Assembly (NCBI GenBank): GCA_028696915.1 | Contig: JAQVGB010000039.1 | Coordinates: forward strand, 1 to 8,497 | Origin: Candidatus Dojkabacteria bacterium | GTDB taxonomy: Bacteria; Patescibacteriota; Dojkabacteria; SC72; JAFGCJ01 | DNA: 8,497 nucleotides | Direction: 5' to 3' | Shown: positions 1-6,158 of the stretch, piece by piece | Position numbering within the stretch: position 1 is the stretch's first letter | Layout: each line of letters starts with the position of its first letter | The notes under the pieces: model-generated | What the model was told of the DNA's origin: nothing | The model's input: the letters and a program-made list of their open reading frames with translations, nothing else | Database searches by the model: none | Program-made: the position numbers and the translations under genes

Positions 1-954
1 AGCGATATGCACGATCCCCGTTCCCTCGCTGGGATCGACAAGATCCCAATCGACGACAAAATGCTTCACGTCTTTCTGTTTCGGAATGTGGGGGTAAAGT
101 GTTTCAAATTCAAGTTTGAGCAGTTCTTTGGCCGCAACAGGCTTGTTTTTCTCGAGCCCGAGGCGCTTTGCCGATTCCTCAGCCACATACCATGTTTCAC
201 CATCGACTTCAGTGGCAACATACGGATGTTTTGTATTAATTGCGAGCAAAACATTCGAGGTGAGTGTCCACGGGGTCGTCGTCCAGACAAGGAAATACTC
301 GTTTTCTCTGCCCGCAACTTGAAATTTAACATAGACCGAAACATCCGTGATTTCCTTGTAGCCATCGGCTTGCTCATGCTGGGAAAGCCCCGTCTCACAG
401 CGAGGACACCATACCGTGGACGATTTGCTCTTGTACAGCATGCCGTCCTCCTGACACTTCTTTAGAAAACGCCAGATATAAAGGTTGTTCGTTTCGGACA
501 TTGTGTAGTACGAGTTCTCCCAGTCCATGAACATCCCGAGCCGGACGCTCTGCTCGGTCTGTTTTTGTGCAAACCGCTTCACACGGGCAACACACTGGTT
601 GGTAAACTTGTCCAGACCGTAGTCCAGAATATCCTTTTTACTGTTAAAACCAAGTTCTTTTTCGACCTCAACCTCGACCCACAGGCCCTGACAGTCGAAA
701 CCGTTCTGGAACCGCTGCTCATAGCCCTGCATGTTCTTAAATCTCTGCCAGAGATCCTTATATGTCCGACCCCAGGCGTGATGCAACCCCATGGGATTGT
801 TTGCGGTGATAGGTCCATCGATAAACGAGAAGTGCTTCTGTGCTTTTGAATTACGGGCCAGATACTTGCGGACGATGTCATTCTTTTTCCACCATGAAAG
901 CAGCTCCTCTTCCATTTTGATGAAATTTTGTCGCTGGTTCACTTCCTTGAACAT
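1..954 (-). CDS. ileS: Isoleucyl-tRNA synthetase, N-terminal 318 residues (runs off the left edge)
   Basis: Cytoplasmic class I enzyme that charges tRNA-Ile with isoleucine using ATP. The frame is open from ATG at 954 to base 1; family members are usually about 900-1050 residues, so roughly a third is present. Visible parts: a catalytic-domain start with FIDGP (residues 44-48) and TANNPMGLHHAWGRTYKD (50-67), where GLHH stands at the HIGH position; GFDCQGLWVE (85-94); WCPRCE (182-187) entering the CP1 editing insertion; the editing motif WTTTPWTLTSN (224-234); and EGTGIVHIA (310-318) at the very edge. The KMSKS loop and anticodon-binding domain lie outside the window. No Shine-Dalgarno precedes the ATG; a second in-frame ATG is residue 14. 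It lies 90 bases downstream of the DUF1232 gene and the T-box leader, which fits control by uncharged tRNA-Ile. The family is certain; the exact start is less so. Confidence 0.96.
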   Translation of the reverse strand, partial: MFKEVNQRQNFIKMEEELLSWWKKNDIVRKYLARNSKAQKHFSFIDGPITANNPMGLHHAWGRTYKDLWQRFKNMQGYEQRFQNGFDCQGLWVEVEVEKELGFNSKKDILDYGLDKFTNQCVARVKRFAQKQTEQSVRLGMFMDWENSYYTMSETNNLYIWRFLKKCQEDGMLYKSKSSTVWCPRCETGLSQHEQADGYKEITDVSVYVKFQVAGRENEYFLVWTTTPWTLTSNVLLAINTKHPYVATEVDGETWYVAEESAKRLGLEKNKPVAAKELLKLEFETLYPHIPKQKDVKHFVVDWDLVDPSEGTGIVHIA

Positions 955-1044
955 GAGATGCGGTTATTTTGAATTAATGCTAATAGAATCAACGTATCGG
1001 CAACTTCATTACGAATGAACGCGGGCACGAATGCCGGGCATTGG

Positions 1045-1281
1045 TCAGCTTTTTTTATATGCAATCCACCGGCGAAGCAGCTCAGCGGCGGCAACAACTC
1101 CGTCGTCGACAGCACCGATCAGGGGAAGCAGTGCCTCAGGAATCAAGTCGACCGGCGAGATGACATACAGCAGAACCGCAATCAGGGTCCAGTTATCCTT
1201 GATAAACGATGATAGCTTTTTCCGTCCATTCCGAGACGGTGTTTGCCCATCCTGATTGTTCGGCTGATTCTCCTGATCCAC
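1045..1281 (-). CDS. Small DUF1232 (YkvA-like) membrane protein
   Basis: About 78 residues if begun at the GTG at 1281. The C-terminal half carries the DUF1232 pattern: a hydrophobic stretch followed by YVISPVDLIPE and then LIGAVDDGVVAAAELL, where the SPVDLIP and DD motifs define the family. The first 24 or so residues are polar and rich in Gln, Asn and Arg. The function of DUF1232 is not established. The open frame extends upstream to 1377, but that part reads through the T-box and terminator hairpin, so it is not coding. No ATG is available after the terminator; GTG 1281 is the best start, with TTG 1296 as an alternative, and neither has a Shine-Dalgarno. It is the first gene after the ileS-type T-box, so it should share the tRNA-Ile response with ileS. 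Confidence 0.75.
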   Translation of the reverse strand: MDQENQPNNQDGQTPSRNGRKKLSSFIKDNWTLIAVLLYVISPVDLIPEALLPLIGAVDDGVVAAAELLRRWIAYKKS

Positions 1282-1296
1282 CGTAGTAACAATGAT

Positions 1297-1359
1297 CAAA
1301 TAAAAAATAAAGGCTCGTCCGTACACGCATGACTGCATGACATGTAAGGACGAGCCTTT
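1297..1359 (-). terminator. Intrinsic terminator of the T-box switch
   Basis: A perfect 12-bp stem, AAAGGCTCGTCC (1359-1348) with GGACGAGCCTTT (1320-1309), encloses a 27-base loop and is followed by a U-rich tract (1308-1297). Its 5' strand contains the CGUCCUUA segment needed by the antiterminator, so it should form when tRNA-Ile is charged and stop transcription before DUF1232 and ileS. Confidence 0.93.
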
Positions 1360-1581
1360 AAAAAGCCGTGTTACCACCTTACTTCCAGGTCTTCCGACCG
1401 GGCACTTAACCTGCGAGATGTGGTTTCCAACAGGTTTCGGCTGTCTCGGGCCACCCGTCGGGTTCTACTTCCGCTTGCGTACAGAAAGCTACTTCGATAC
1501 GTATACAACTCGCGACACGCAACGGTAGCTATAGGTTAGCGGGTTCTTCCCGATGCTCAGGAGTGATTGCTCCTTCAACGC
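1297..1581 (-). promoter_or_regulatory. T-box riboswitch leader, probably tRNA-Ile-sensing
   Basis: Leader of the DUF1232-ileS unit; uncharged tRNA binding should favour the antiterminator. Seen in transcript order: a 5-bp hairpin AGGAG/CUCCU (1574-1559) with loop CAAUCA, whose AUC (1567-1565) is the best isoleucine specifier; a longer stem CUAC-CG-UUGCGU (1528-1517) with ACGCAA and GUAG (1480-1465); a pseudoknot, CGAGA 1448-1444 with UCUCG 1418-1414 and AACCUG 1436-1431 with CAGGUU 1413-1408, matching T-box stem IIA/B; stem III at 1401-1385 with a GGAA loop; and the T-box AAGGUGGUAACACGG (1380-1366). Antiterminator: UAAGG (1381-1377) with CCUUA (1349-1345) and ACG (1369-1367) with CGU (1352-1350), leaving the 7-base bulge UGGUAAC. 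UGGU can pair with the ACCA end of tRNA-Ile. The antiterminator 3' strand is also the terminator 5' strand, so the two folds exclude each other. T-box identity is strong; the specifier is inferred. Confidence 0.9.
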
Positions 1582-1587
1582 AGAATC

Positions 1588-1616
1588 ATTATATCAAAGC
1601 ACCTCTAGCGTGACAA
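1588..1616 (-). promoter_or_regulatory. Promoter of the T-box/DUF1232/ileS unit
   Basis: The -35 box TTGTCA (1616-1611) and perfect -10 box TATAAT (1593-1588) are separated by exactly 17 bases, a near-consensus housekeeping promoter. The predicted start near 1581 lies a few bases before the first T-box hairpin. It is 61 bases past the ftsZ stop. I see no terminator between ftsZ and this promoter, so some read-through from fts is possible. Confidence 0.85.
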
Positions 1617-1677
1617 CCACGAGTGCAGGTGCCGTCACGATGTACGATTCACCGCTCCACACGAAACAAACTATGGG

Positions 1678-2844
1678 TTAGCGGGGTTCACGTCGCCTTA
1701 GAAACGCCGGGACGTCAAGCGTTTCATCGTCAGGAGTGTCAGAATCTTCAGCCGTTCTTCCTTTGGTCCGCTCTGGCGTCTGTGGTGTGGTTTTTTTCGC
1801 TTCAGGACTCTGGGGTCGCTGGACCTGTTGGTCGCGCTCTATAACGGTTTCAGGCACGGCTCGTTGCCTCGACGTCGGCATCACTGCGGAACTTGCAGAA
1901 AATCCCGTCGCAAGAACCGTGATCTGGATCTCGTCCTTAACTCCTTCATCGATCGTTGCGCCAAAGATAATATTTGCAGAAGGAGACACCGCCTCCTGTA
2001 TCATCTGGGCCGCCTGATCGACCTCGTGCATCGACATATCCAGACCGCCGGTAACCGTAAACAGCACACCGGTCGCTCCATCAATCGACGCCTCAAGAAG
2101 CGGACTGCTTGTTGCCTGTCGCGCGGCTGTCGCCGCCCTGTCCTCACCGGTAGCCGATCCTATTCCCATAAGTGCGGTCCCCGCATCGGTCATCACCGAT
2201 TTAACATCAGCAAAATCAACGTTTATCAACCCCGACTGGGTGATCAGACCGGAGATGCTTTTCACGCCAAGCGCGAGCACCTCGTCAACCCTTCGCAGGG
2301 CATCTAAAAAGGAGATCTTTTTATCAATAATATCCAACAGCCGCTGGTTCGGGATCACGATCAAGGTGTCAACTTTGTCTTTTAGCTCCTCTATTCCCGC
2401 AAGCGCAACCTCCATCCTGCGTTTCCCCTCAAAGTCAAACGGCTTTGTTACCACCGCAACCGTCAAAGCACCTAGATTTTTCGCAATGGAGGCAATGATC
2501 GGAGCGGCACCGGTCCCGGTACCACCACCCATTCCACAGGTCAGAAACACCATGTCGGCACCAGCGAGATGTTCGTGAATCGAATCGACACTTTCTTCAG
2601 CGGCCTGTGATCCAATTTTTGGGTCCCCACCGGCCCCTAGGCCTCTCGTTAACTCGTGTCCGAGCTGGAGTTGGATCGGTGCAAGACTATTTTTCAGAAC
2701 TTGTGCGTCGGTATTGACTGTGATGAACTCGACTCCTTCAATACCATACTGAGAAATCATGGTATTAACAGCATTTCCGCCGCCACCTCCAATCCCTACC
2801 ACTTTGATTTTTGCTATAACATCTGTCGTCGGCTTCACCAGCAT
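1678..2844 (-). CDS. ftsZ: Cell division GTPase FtsZ
   Basis: Tubulin homologue that polymerises with GTP into the cytokinetic Z-ring and recruits the divisome. The 388 residues are of normal length. Visible: the glycine-rich KVVGIGGGGGNAVN (14-27); VNTDAQ (43-48); the tubulin signature GGGTGTG (106-112) that binds GTP phosphates; NVDFADVKSVM (208-218), the T7 synergy loop whose acidic residues D210 and D213 complete the GTPase site of the neighbouring subunit; a disordered Pro/Gln/Thr/Glu-rich linker (about 325-375); and the conserved C-terminal peptide LDVPAFLRRR (376-385), which in other bacteria binds FtsA and other partners. The ATG at 2844 follows the ftsA stop by 19 bases without a good Shine-Dalgarno, so it is probably co-transcribed with ftsA. 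No key residue is missing. Confidence 0.98.
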   Translation of the reverse strand: MLVKPTTDVIAKIKVVGIGGGGGNAVNTMISQYGIEGVEFITVNTDAQVLKNSLAPIQLQLGHELTRGLGAGGDPKIGSQAAEESVDSIHEHLAGADMVFLTCGMGGGTGTGAAPIIASIAKNLGALTVAVVTKPFDFEGKRRMEVALAGIEELKDKVDTLIVIPNQRLLDIIDKKISFLDALRRVDEVLALGVKSISGLITQSGLINVDFADVKSVMTDAGTALMGIGSATGEDRAATAARQATSSPLLEASIDGATGVLFTVTGGLDMSMHEVDQAAQMIQEAVSPSANIIFGATIDEGVKDEIQITVLATGFSASSAVMPTSRQRAVPETVIERDQQVQRPQSPEAKKTTPQTPERTKGRTAEDSDTPDDETLDVPAFLRRREPR

Positions 2845-2863
2845 ACTCGCGAGCTCATTTAAC

Positions 2864-4180
2864 TTATGGAATTAAGGATTTGGTCCAGTTCACAATTTTG
2901 GAAAGGATATTCGAGCCTCCGCTTGCTATCAGTTTGCTTCCCCCTACGTCGACATCTTCGATAACTGCGTGGCGGACAAGTCCCTGGCATGCCGAAAAGT
3001 CCGGACCGGAAACCTCCTCCACCATACCCGAAAGACCGCAGGGCTCTCCGACACGGGTCGGTACCCCGAATGACTTTTGCGCGATTTTCGTAATTTCATA
3101 GAGCTGTGCACTACCTCCGGTCATAACAACACCCGCCGGCATCGCGATGTCGTACCCGGCCTGGCTCACCTGATTGGAAACCATTTCAAAGATCTCCTCA
3201 AGCCGCGCCTCGACAATCTGTTGGAAAAGTCCTTTTGAAATCGTTTCCTGACCTTCGATCCCGAGGGTTGAGACGTTGAGCGCATCCTTATCTATCCGTT
3301 TTGGATCTTTTTCATCTTCCTTCTCACGCTCCTCACGCCGACGGAGTGTCGGGGTATCAAGATCTTCGGGAGCTCGTGCAGAATTGGCCTGTTCGAGCAG
3401 TCGTTTATAATTGACCTTCAGTTTCTCAGCGTCTTCAAGGGAAACCTGCAGGCCGATTGCCAAATCGCTCGTCACGCTCAACCCGCCAAGAGGAACGCTT
3501 CCGCTGTACGAGATCGCACCTTCCTGGAAGATACAAACACTGGTCGTGCCACCACCGATATCAAGGAGTGTAACACCAAGTTCCTTCTCTGTGTCGGTCA
3601 GAACGGCATGGGAAGACGACCATCCGGTATAGACGATATCCTCAATGCCAAGGCCGCAGTTCTGAATACATTTCACAAGATTTTGAAGTGCGGTGGTCGT
3701 TGCAGAAATGATATGCGTATCGACTTCAAGCCGTGTTCCCGACATCCCGATCGGGTCCTTGATTCCCGCTTCGGCGTCAACTATGAACTCACGGGGAATG
3801 ATATGCAGGATTTCACGCGAGGGTGGTATTGAAACCGTGCGGGCATTCTCGATAGCTCTGAACGTATCATCCTCTGAAATCTCGTCCTTGGAGACGGCGA
3901 CAACGCCTCGGCTGTTCAGACTGGTAATATGCTTCCCACCGATCGTCGCGTACACACTGGATACCGTAATTCCCGCCATACGTTCCGCCGCCGCAAGGCT
4001 TTCGGCGATAGCGTTCGTCGCTTCGTCAATGTTGACAATAACGCCCTTTTTGATGCCTGCGCTGGGATGAGTATAGACACCAATTACTTGCGGAGGCTCC
4101 TTTCCCTCAGGAACAGCGGCAATAATCGTACACACCTTACTCGAACCAACATCCAGGGCCGTGATAATTCTTTTCGCCAT
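2864..4180 (-). CDS. ftsA: Cell division actin-like protein FtsA
   Basis: Actin/Hsp70-fold ATPase that tethers FtsZ polymers to the inner face of the membrane and recruits later divisome proteins. It has 438 residues. Visible: phosphate 1 motif ALDVGSSKVCTII (8-20); the 1C domain including GVIVNIDEA (46-54); phosphate 2 motif LLDIGGGTTSVCIF (205-218); PLGGLSVTSDLA (230-241); the adenosine motif VVMTGGSAQL (351-360); and a C-terminal amphipathic helix ILSKIVNWTKSLI (425-437), the membrane-targeting sequence. Residues about 265-300 form a highly charged insert rich in Arg, Glu, Asp and Lys after the EDAEKLKVNYK helix, longer than usual at that point. The start ATG at 4180 is preceded by a -35/-10 pair placed so that transcription should begin at the ATG itself, and there is no Shine-Dalgarno. 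Confidence 0.97.
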   Translation of the reverse strand: MAKRIITALDVGSSKVCTIIAAVPEGKEPPQVIGVYTHPSAGIKKGVIVNIDEATNAIAESLAAAERMAGITVSSVYATIGGKHITSLNSRGVVAVSKDEISEDDTFRAIENARTVSIPPSREILHIIPREFIVDAEAGIKDPIGMSGTRLEVDTHIISATTTALQNLVKCIQNCGLGIEDIVYTGWSSSHAVLTDTEKELGVTLLDIGGGTTSVCIFQEGAISYSGSVPLGGLSVTSDLAIGLQVSLEDAEKLKVNYKRLLEQANSARAPEDLDTPTLRRREEREKEDEKDPKRIDKDALNVSTLGIEGQETISKGLFQQIVEARLEEIFEMVSNQVSQAGYDIAMPAGVVMTGGSAQLYEITKIAQKSFGVPTRVGEPCGLSGMVEEVSGPDFSACQGLVRHAVIEDVDVGGSKLIASGGSNILSKIVNWTKSLIP

Positions 4181-4186
4181 ACGTCT

Positions 4187-4215
4187 ATAATAGATAAATT
4201 GAGCAGTTTTTTCAA
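4187..4215 (-). promoter_or_regulatory. ftsA promoter predicting a leaderless mRNA
   Basis: TTGAAA (4215-4210), 17 bases, then TATTAT (4192-4187), each one base from consensus. The -10 box is followed by only six bases (agacgt) and then the ftsA ATG. Transcription normally starts about seven bases after the -10 box, so the first transcribed base should be the A of the start codon. It sits in the 64-base gap between ftsQ and ftsA and should serve ftsA and ftsZ. Confidence 0.7.
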
Positions 4216-4244
4216 CAGAACTCTACCGCACGTGAAAGGTCTAT

Positions 4245-5054
4245 CTATTCTGTCATCCAATCACTGTATTTGTCAACACGCAAAACCGGCTGATTAAAGC
4301 GAAAATCGATTTCTTTGAACGTTCGTCCTTCCAGATTCAGACTTTCCGTAGTAGAAACGTAAGAGTTCATCTGGGCGCTGATGTTTCCCGATAGAGAGAA
4401 CACCCCCCGCGATGTATCGGCAAACTGGACCACCGCGACTGACTCATGAGGCACAGCAATTCCTGAATAATCGATCCCGCTGACTGAAAGTTCATGTGAG
4501 AGCGCGACCAACGCCTCAAAATACGGCAATGAGACTGTATCTCCCGGCGATGTCATCAGCGGATTTCCGATCGCTGAAAGTCCCTTCAGGTCAGAGCAGA
4601 CGTCCGGCTCGTCGGCACACGCCGCTAAAACATTCCCTGATTGATCAACGATCATCCGCTCATCTGCCGGCCGTTCGGAAAAGAGCGTCTCGACGCTTCC
4701 CATCGAAAGCACAAACGATGGCTGGTGCTCGACAATTCGTATCAGTATCGTATCAGGAATTCTTTTTGAAACGTAGACGCGGTCTATGAAGGGAAACTTC
4801 TCATCCAGAAGTGCCTCGATCTCTCCGGTCTTAATAGAGAAGAGCCTCTTTCCCAAGAACGGCAGTGTCTCCGACTCGATATCCCCGACATCGATATAGC
4901 TGAGCGAACCTTCGTCGAGCGCATGGATATCGATCGTGCTCACATAGAAAACATTCAGCTGAAAAACGAAAAAGAGTACGAGTGCCAGCACAAGAACAGG
5001 CACCGCCGAGCGAGTCAACTTTTGCAAAAGGACCTTGACCTGCTTGCGCTTCAT
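4245..5054 (-). CDS. ftsQ: Cell division protein FtsQ/DivIB
   Basis: Bitopic membrane protein that bridges the cytoplasmic ring and the septal peptidoglycan synthase complex. From ATG 5054 it has 269 residues: a short basic cytoplasmic N-terminus (MKRKQVKVLLQKLTR), one transmembrane helix (about 17-38), an extracytoplasmic POTRA domain (about 40-110) ending in the family pattern EKFPFIDRVYVSKRIPDTI, then a beta-rich FtsQ/DivIB region. Two cysteines (about residues 146 and 153) in the extracytoplasmic part could form a disulfide. The frame also permits a TTG at 5072, only three bases after the upstream stop; ATG 5054 is preferred because it starts directly at the basic segment and lies six bases after a TATAAT. 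No Shine-Dalgarno is present. FtsQ is weakly conserved, so the call rests on topology, the POTRA pattern and the adjacent ftsA-ftsZ. Confidence 0.9.
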   Translation of the reverse strand: MKRKQVKVLLQKLTRSAVPVLVLALVLFFVFQLNVFYVSTIDIHALDEGSLSYIDVGDIESETLPFLGKRLFSIKTGEIEALLDEKFPFIDRVYVSKRIPDTILIRIVEHQPSFVLSMGSVETLFSERPADERMIVDQSGNVLAACADEPDVCSDLKGLSAIGNPLMTSPGDTVSLPYFEALVALSHELSVSGIDYSGIAVPHESVAVVQFADTSRGVFSLSGNISAQMNSYVSTTESLNLEGRTFKEIDFRFNQPVLRVDKYSDWMTE

Positions 5055-5060
5055 TCGTTC

Positions 5061-5066
5061 ATTATA
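5061..5066 (-). promoter_or_regulatory. Candidate -10 box for a leaderless ftsQ mRNA
   Basis: A perfect TATAAT followed by six bases (gaacga) and then the ftsQ ATG, the same geometry as at ftsA. It falls in the 21-base gap after the stop of the upstream gene. No good -35 box is found 16-18 bases upstream, so support is weaker than for ftsA. Confidence 0.4.
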
Positions 5067-5075
5067 GAACAAAGG

Positions 5076-5825
5076 TCAGCGGGAACGCACGAGGAGGGGG
5101 GAGGCATTAACAATAGCTCCGTTACGGTCGACGAGCATATTGATATCAATAACCTCATAACACCTGGCAATCTGACGTCTGACTCCAATTTGCGTGGCAG
5201 ATTGCCCGGTTACAACATCTTTCTGGGTTTTGACCTGTCCAGTCACACCAATAGTTCCATCACGTTGCCGTTCCAGAGAAATTTTGGAATTCATCATGTG
5301 AGGAAACCTGAGGTGCAAACTCATAACCGTGCCGGGAACTCCCGAATTGATATTCATATTCTCCGGAATGAATATGCCGATCTCAACATTTGCAAGATAG
5401 CTCATTCCTGACTGTTCGTATGGAATATCACCACAAACAGTCATTGTGTCCAGCCCTTCCCCCTTCGTTGTCCGTGACAAACAAACAGTCGGGGTGCCAA
5501 TATGATTATTGGTGATCGTGAACATCGGCCAGTTGCCGCCGTTTCTTCTAAAAGATGCCTCTCCCCTACTGAGGGCTCCATTGAGGGACGACAGCCATTT
5601 TGGAAGACCGTTCATTGCCTCACGAAGTGCTCCATGGAAACGAGGAACTTCCGTCTTGAGTGCGGTAGCTATATCAGTTTCGCGAAGGACAAGTCCGCAA
5701 ACCGGACCCATGGCATCCTCACAGAGGCACCTGTTACATATGTCATCTAACAGTCTGTAGTGCGCCTCAGGATTGGCGTAATCACGCACTTCGGCTTCAT
5801 CCATTGTTAGTTGTCCTCTTGCCAT
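5076..5825 (-). CDS. Unrecognised 249-residue protein upstream of ftsQ
   Basis: I do not recognise this protein. Begun at ATG 5825 (MARGQLTMDEAEVRDY) it has 249 residues. The open frame continues upstream to 5993, but that extension looks non-coding and the ATG fits better; the bases just before it (ggtgat) resemble part of an anti-16S sequence but sit too close to act normally. The N-terminal part looks helical and polar, with a cysteine cluster C30-x2-C33-x-C35-x7-C43, which could bind a metal. From about residue 100 it looks beta-rich (TITNNHIGTPTVCL, NVEIGIFIPE, GTVMSLHLRF), with further cysteines at 115, 131 and 222. There is no signal peptide or transmembrane helix, so it is probably cytoplasmic. 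It ends 21 bases before ftsQ and may be co-transcribed with it. A division role is suggested only by position. Confidence 0.7.
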   Translation of the reverse strand: MARGQLTMDEAEVRDYANPEAHYRLLDDICNRCLCEDAMGPVCGLVLRETDIATALKTEVPRFHGALREAMNGLPKWLSSLNGALSRGEASFRRNGGNWPMFTITNNHIGTPTVCLSRTTKGEGLDTMTVCGDIPYEQSGMSYLANVEIGIFIPENMNINSGVPGTVMSLHLRFPHMMNSKISLERQRDGTIGVTGQVKTQKDVVTGQSATQIGVRRQIARCYEVIDINMLVDRNGAIVNASPLLVRSR

Positions 5826-5918
5826 ATCACCGTTATTGGTTAATTGATCAACACCATATATGTACGAAGTACGGTTACACTGTTCGTGAATGATGCATGA
5901 AAATTGCCGCAGAACGGG

Positions 5919-5966
5919 AGTATAGCACGGGGGTGTGACGGATGGAATTACCAAGGAATGACGGAT
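5919..5966 (-). promoter_or_regulatory. Possible promoter region with direct repeats upstream of the 249-residue gene
   Basis: An extended-type -10 (TGC followed by TATACT, box at 5924-5919) lies about 95 bases before the start codon. The 8-base direct repeat ATCCGTCA occurs twice, at 5966-5959 and 5943-5936, 23 bases apart (about two helical turns) and just upstream of the -10, where a -35 box would be and where none is found. This could be an activator site, but both parts are short. The rest of the 250-base stretch between this gene and tRNA-Gly (5826-6076) shows no terminator or other feature I can support. Confidence 0.25.
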
Positions 5967-6076
5967 AGTTCGGGCGCTAAGGAAGATCGACAATAGACGG
6001 TTGTGGGGAGATTCTCATGGCCTGAAGTATACAGGAAGATGAGGGATGGCAGAAGGGTGGCTTATGTAGGCATGTC

Positions 6077-6153
6077 TGGAGCGGGAGACGGGACTCGAAC
6101 CCGCGACTTCTACTTTGGCAAAGTAGTGTTCTAGCCAACTGAACTACTCCCGC
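6077..6153 (-). tRNA. tRNA-Gly (anticodon GCC), CCA encoded
   Basis: A complete cloverleaf: acceptor GCGGGAG/CTCCCGC, D stem GTTC/GAAC, anticodon stem CTACT/AGTAG with loop TTGCCAA, giving anticodon GCC (6119-6117), and T stem GCGGG/CCCGT with loop TTCGAGT. The discriminator is U, as expected for bacterial tRNA-Gly, and the genomic CCA follows (6079-6077). It reads codons GGC and GGU. It lies 88 bases downstream of tRNA-Phe on the same strand and is probably transcribed with it. Confidence 0.97.
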
Positions 6154-6158
6154 AGGTT

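Noticed and set aside
7..465. A 152-residue open frame on the plus strand
   Set aside because: It lies fully antisense to ileS, whose conserved IleRS motifs fix the true frame on the minus strand.
1030..1042. AATGCCGGGCATT, a 13-base palindrome after the DUF1232 stop
   Set aside because: It could form a 5-6 bp hairpin, but there is no T tract for a terminator and it is too short and isolated to call an operator.
1282..1377. N-terminal extension of the DUF1232 frame
   Set aside because: The extra residues are translated from the T-box sequence and the terminator hairpin, which explain this DNA as RNA structure.
1617..1677. Possible terminator after ftsZ
   Set aside because: I looked for a GC-rich hairpin with a T tract between the ftsZ stop and the T-box promoter and found none.
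1828..2307. A 159-residue plus-strand open frame
   Set aside because: It is a shadow of ftsZ in another frame, with no recognisable domain.
5863..5879. GTACGAAGTAC inverted repeat upstream of the 249-residue gene
   Set aside because: Four-base arms are expected by chance; there is no second copy or clear promoter overlap.
5826..5993. N-terminal extension (56 residues) of the 249-residue protein
   Set aside because: It is low complexity, contains a promoter-like -10, and has no start signal; the ATG at 5825 opens the protein-like part.
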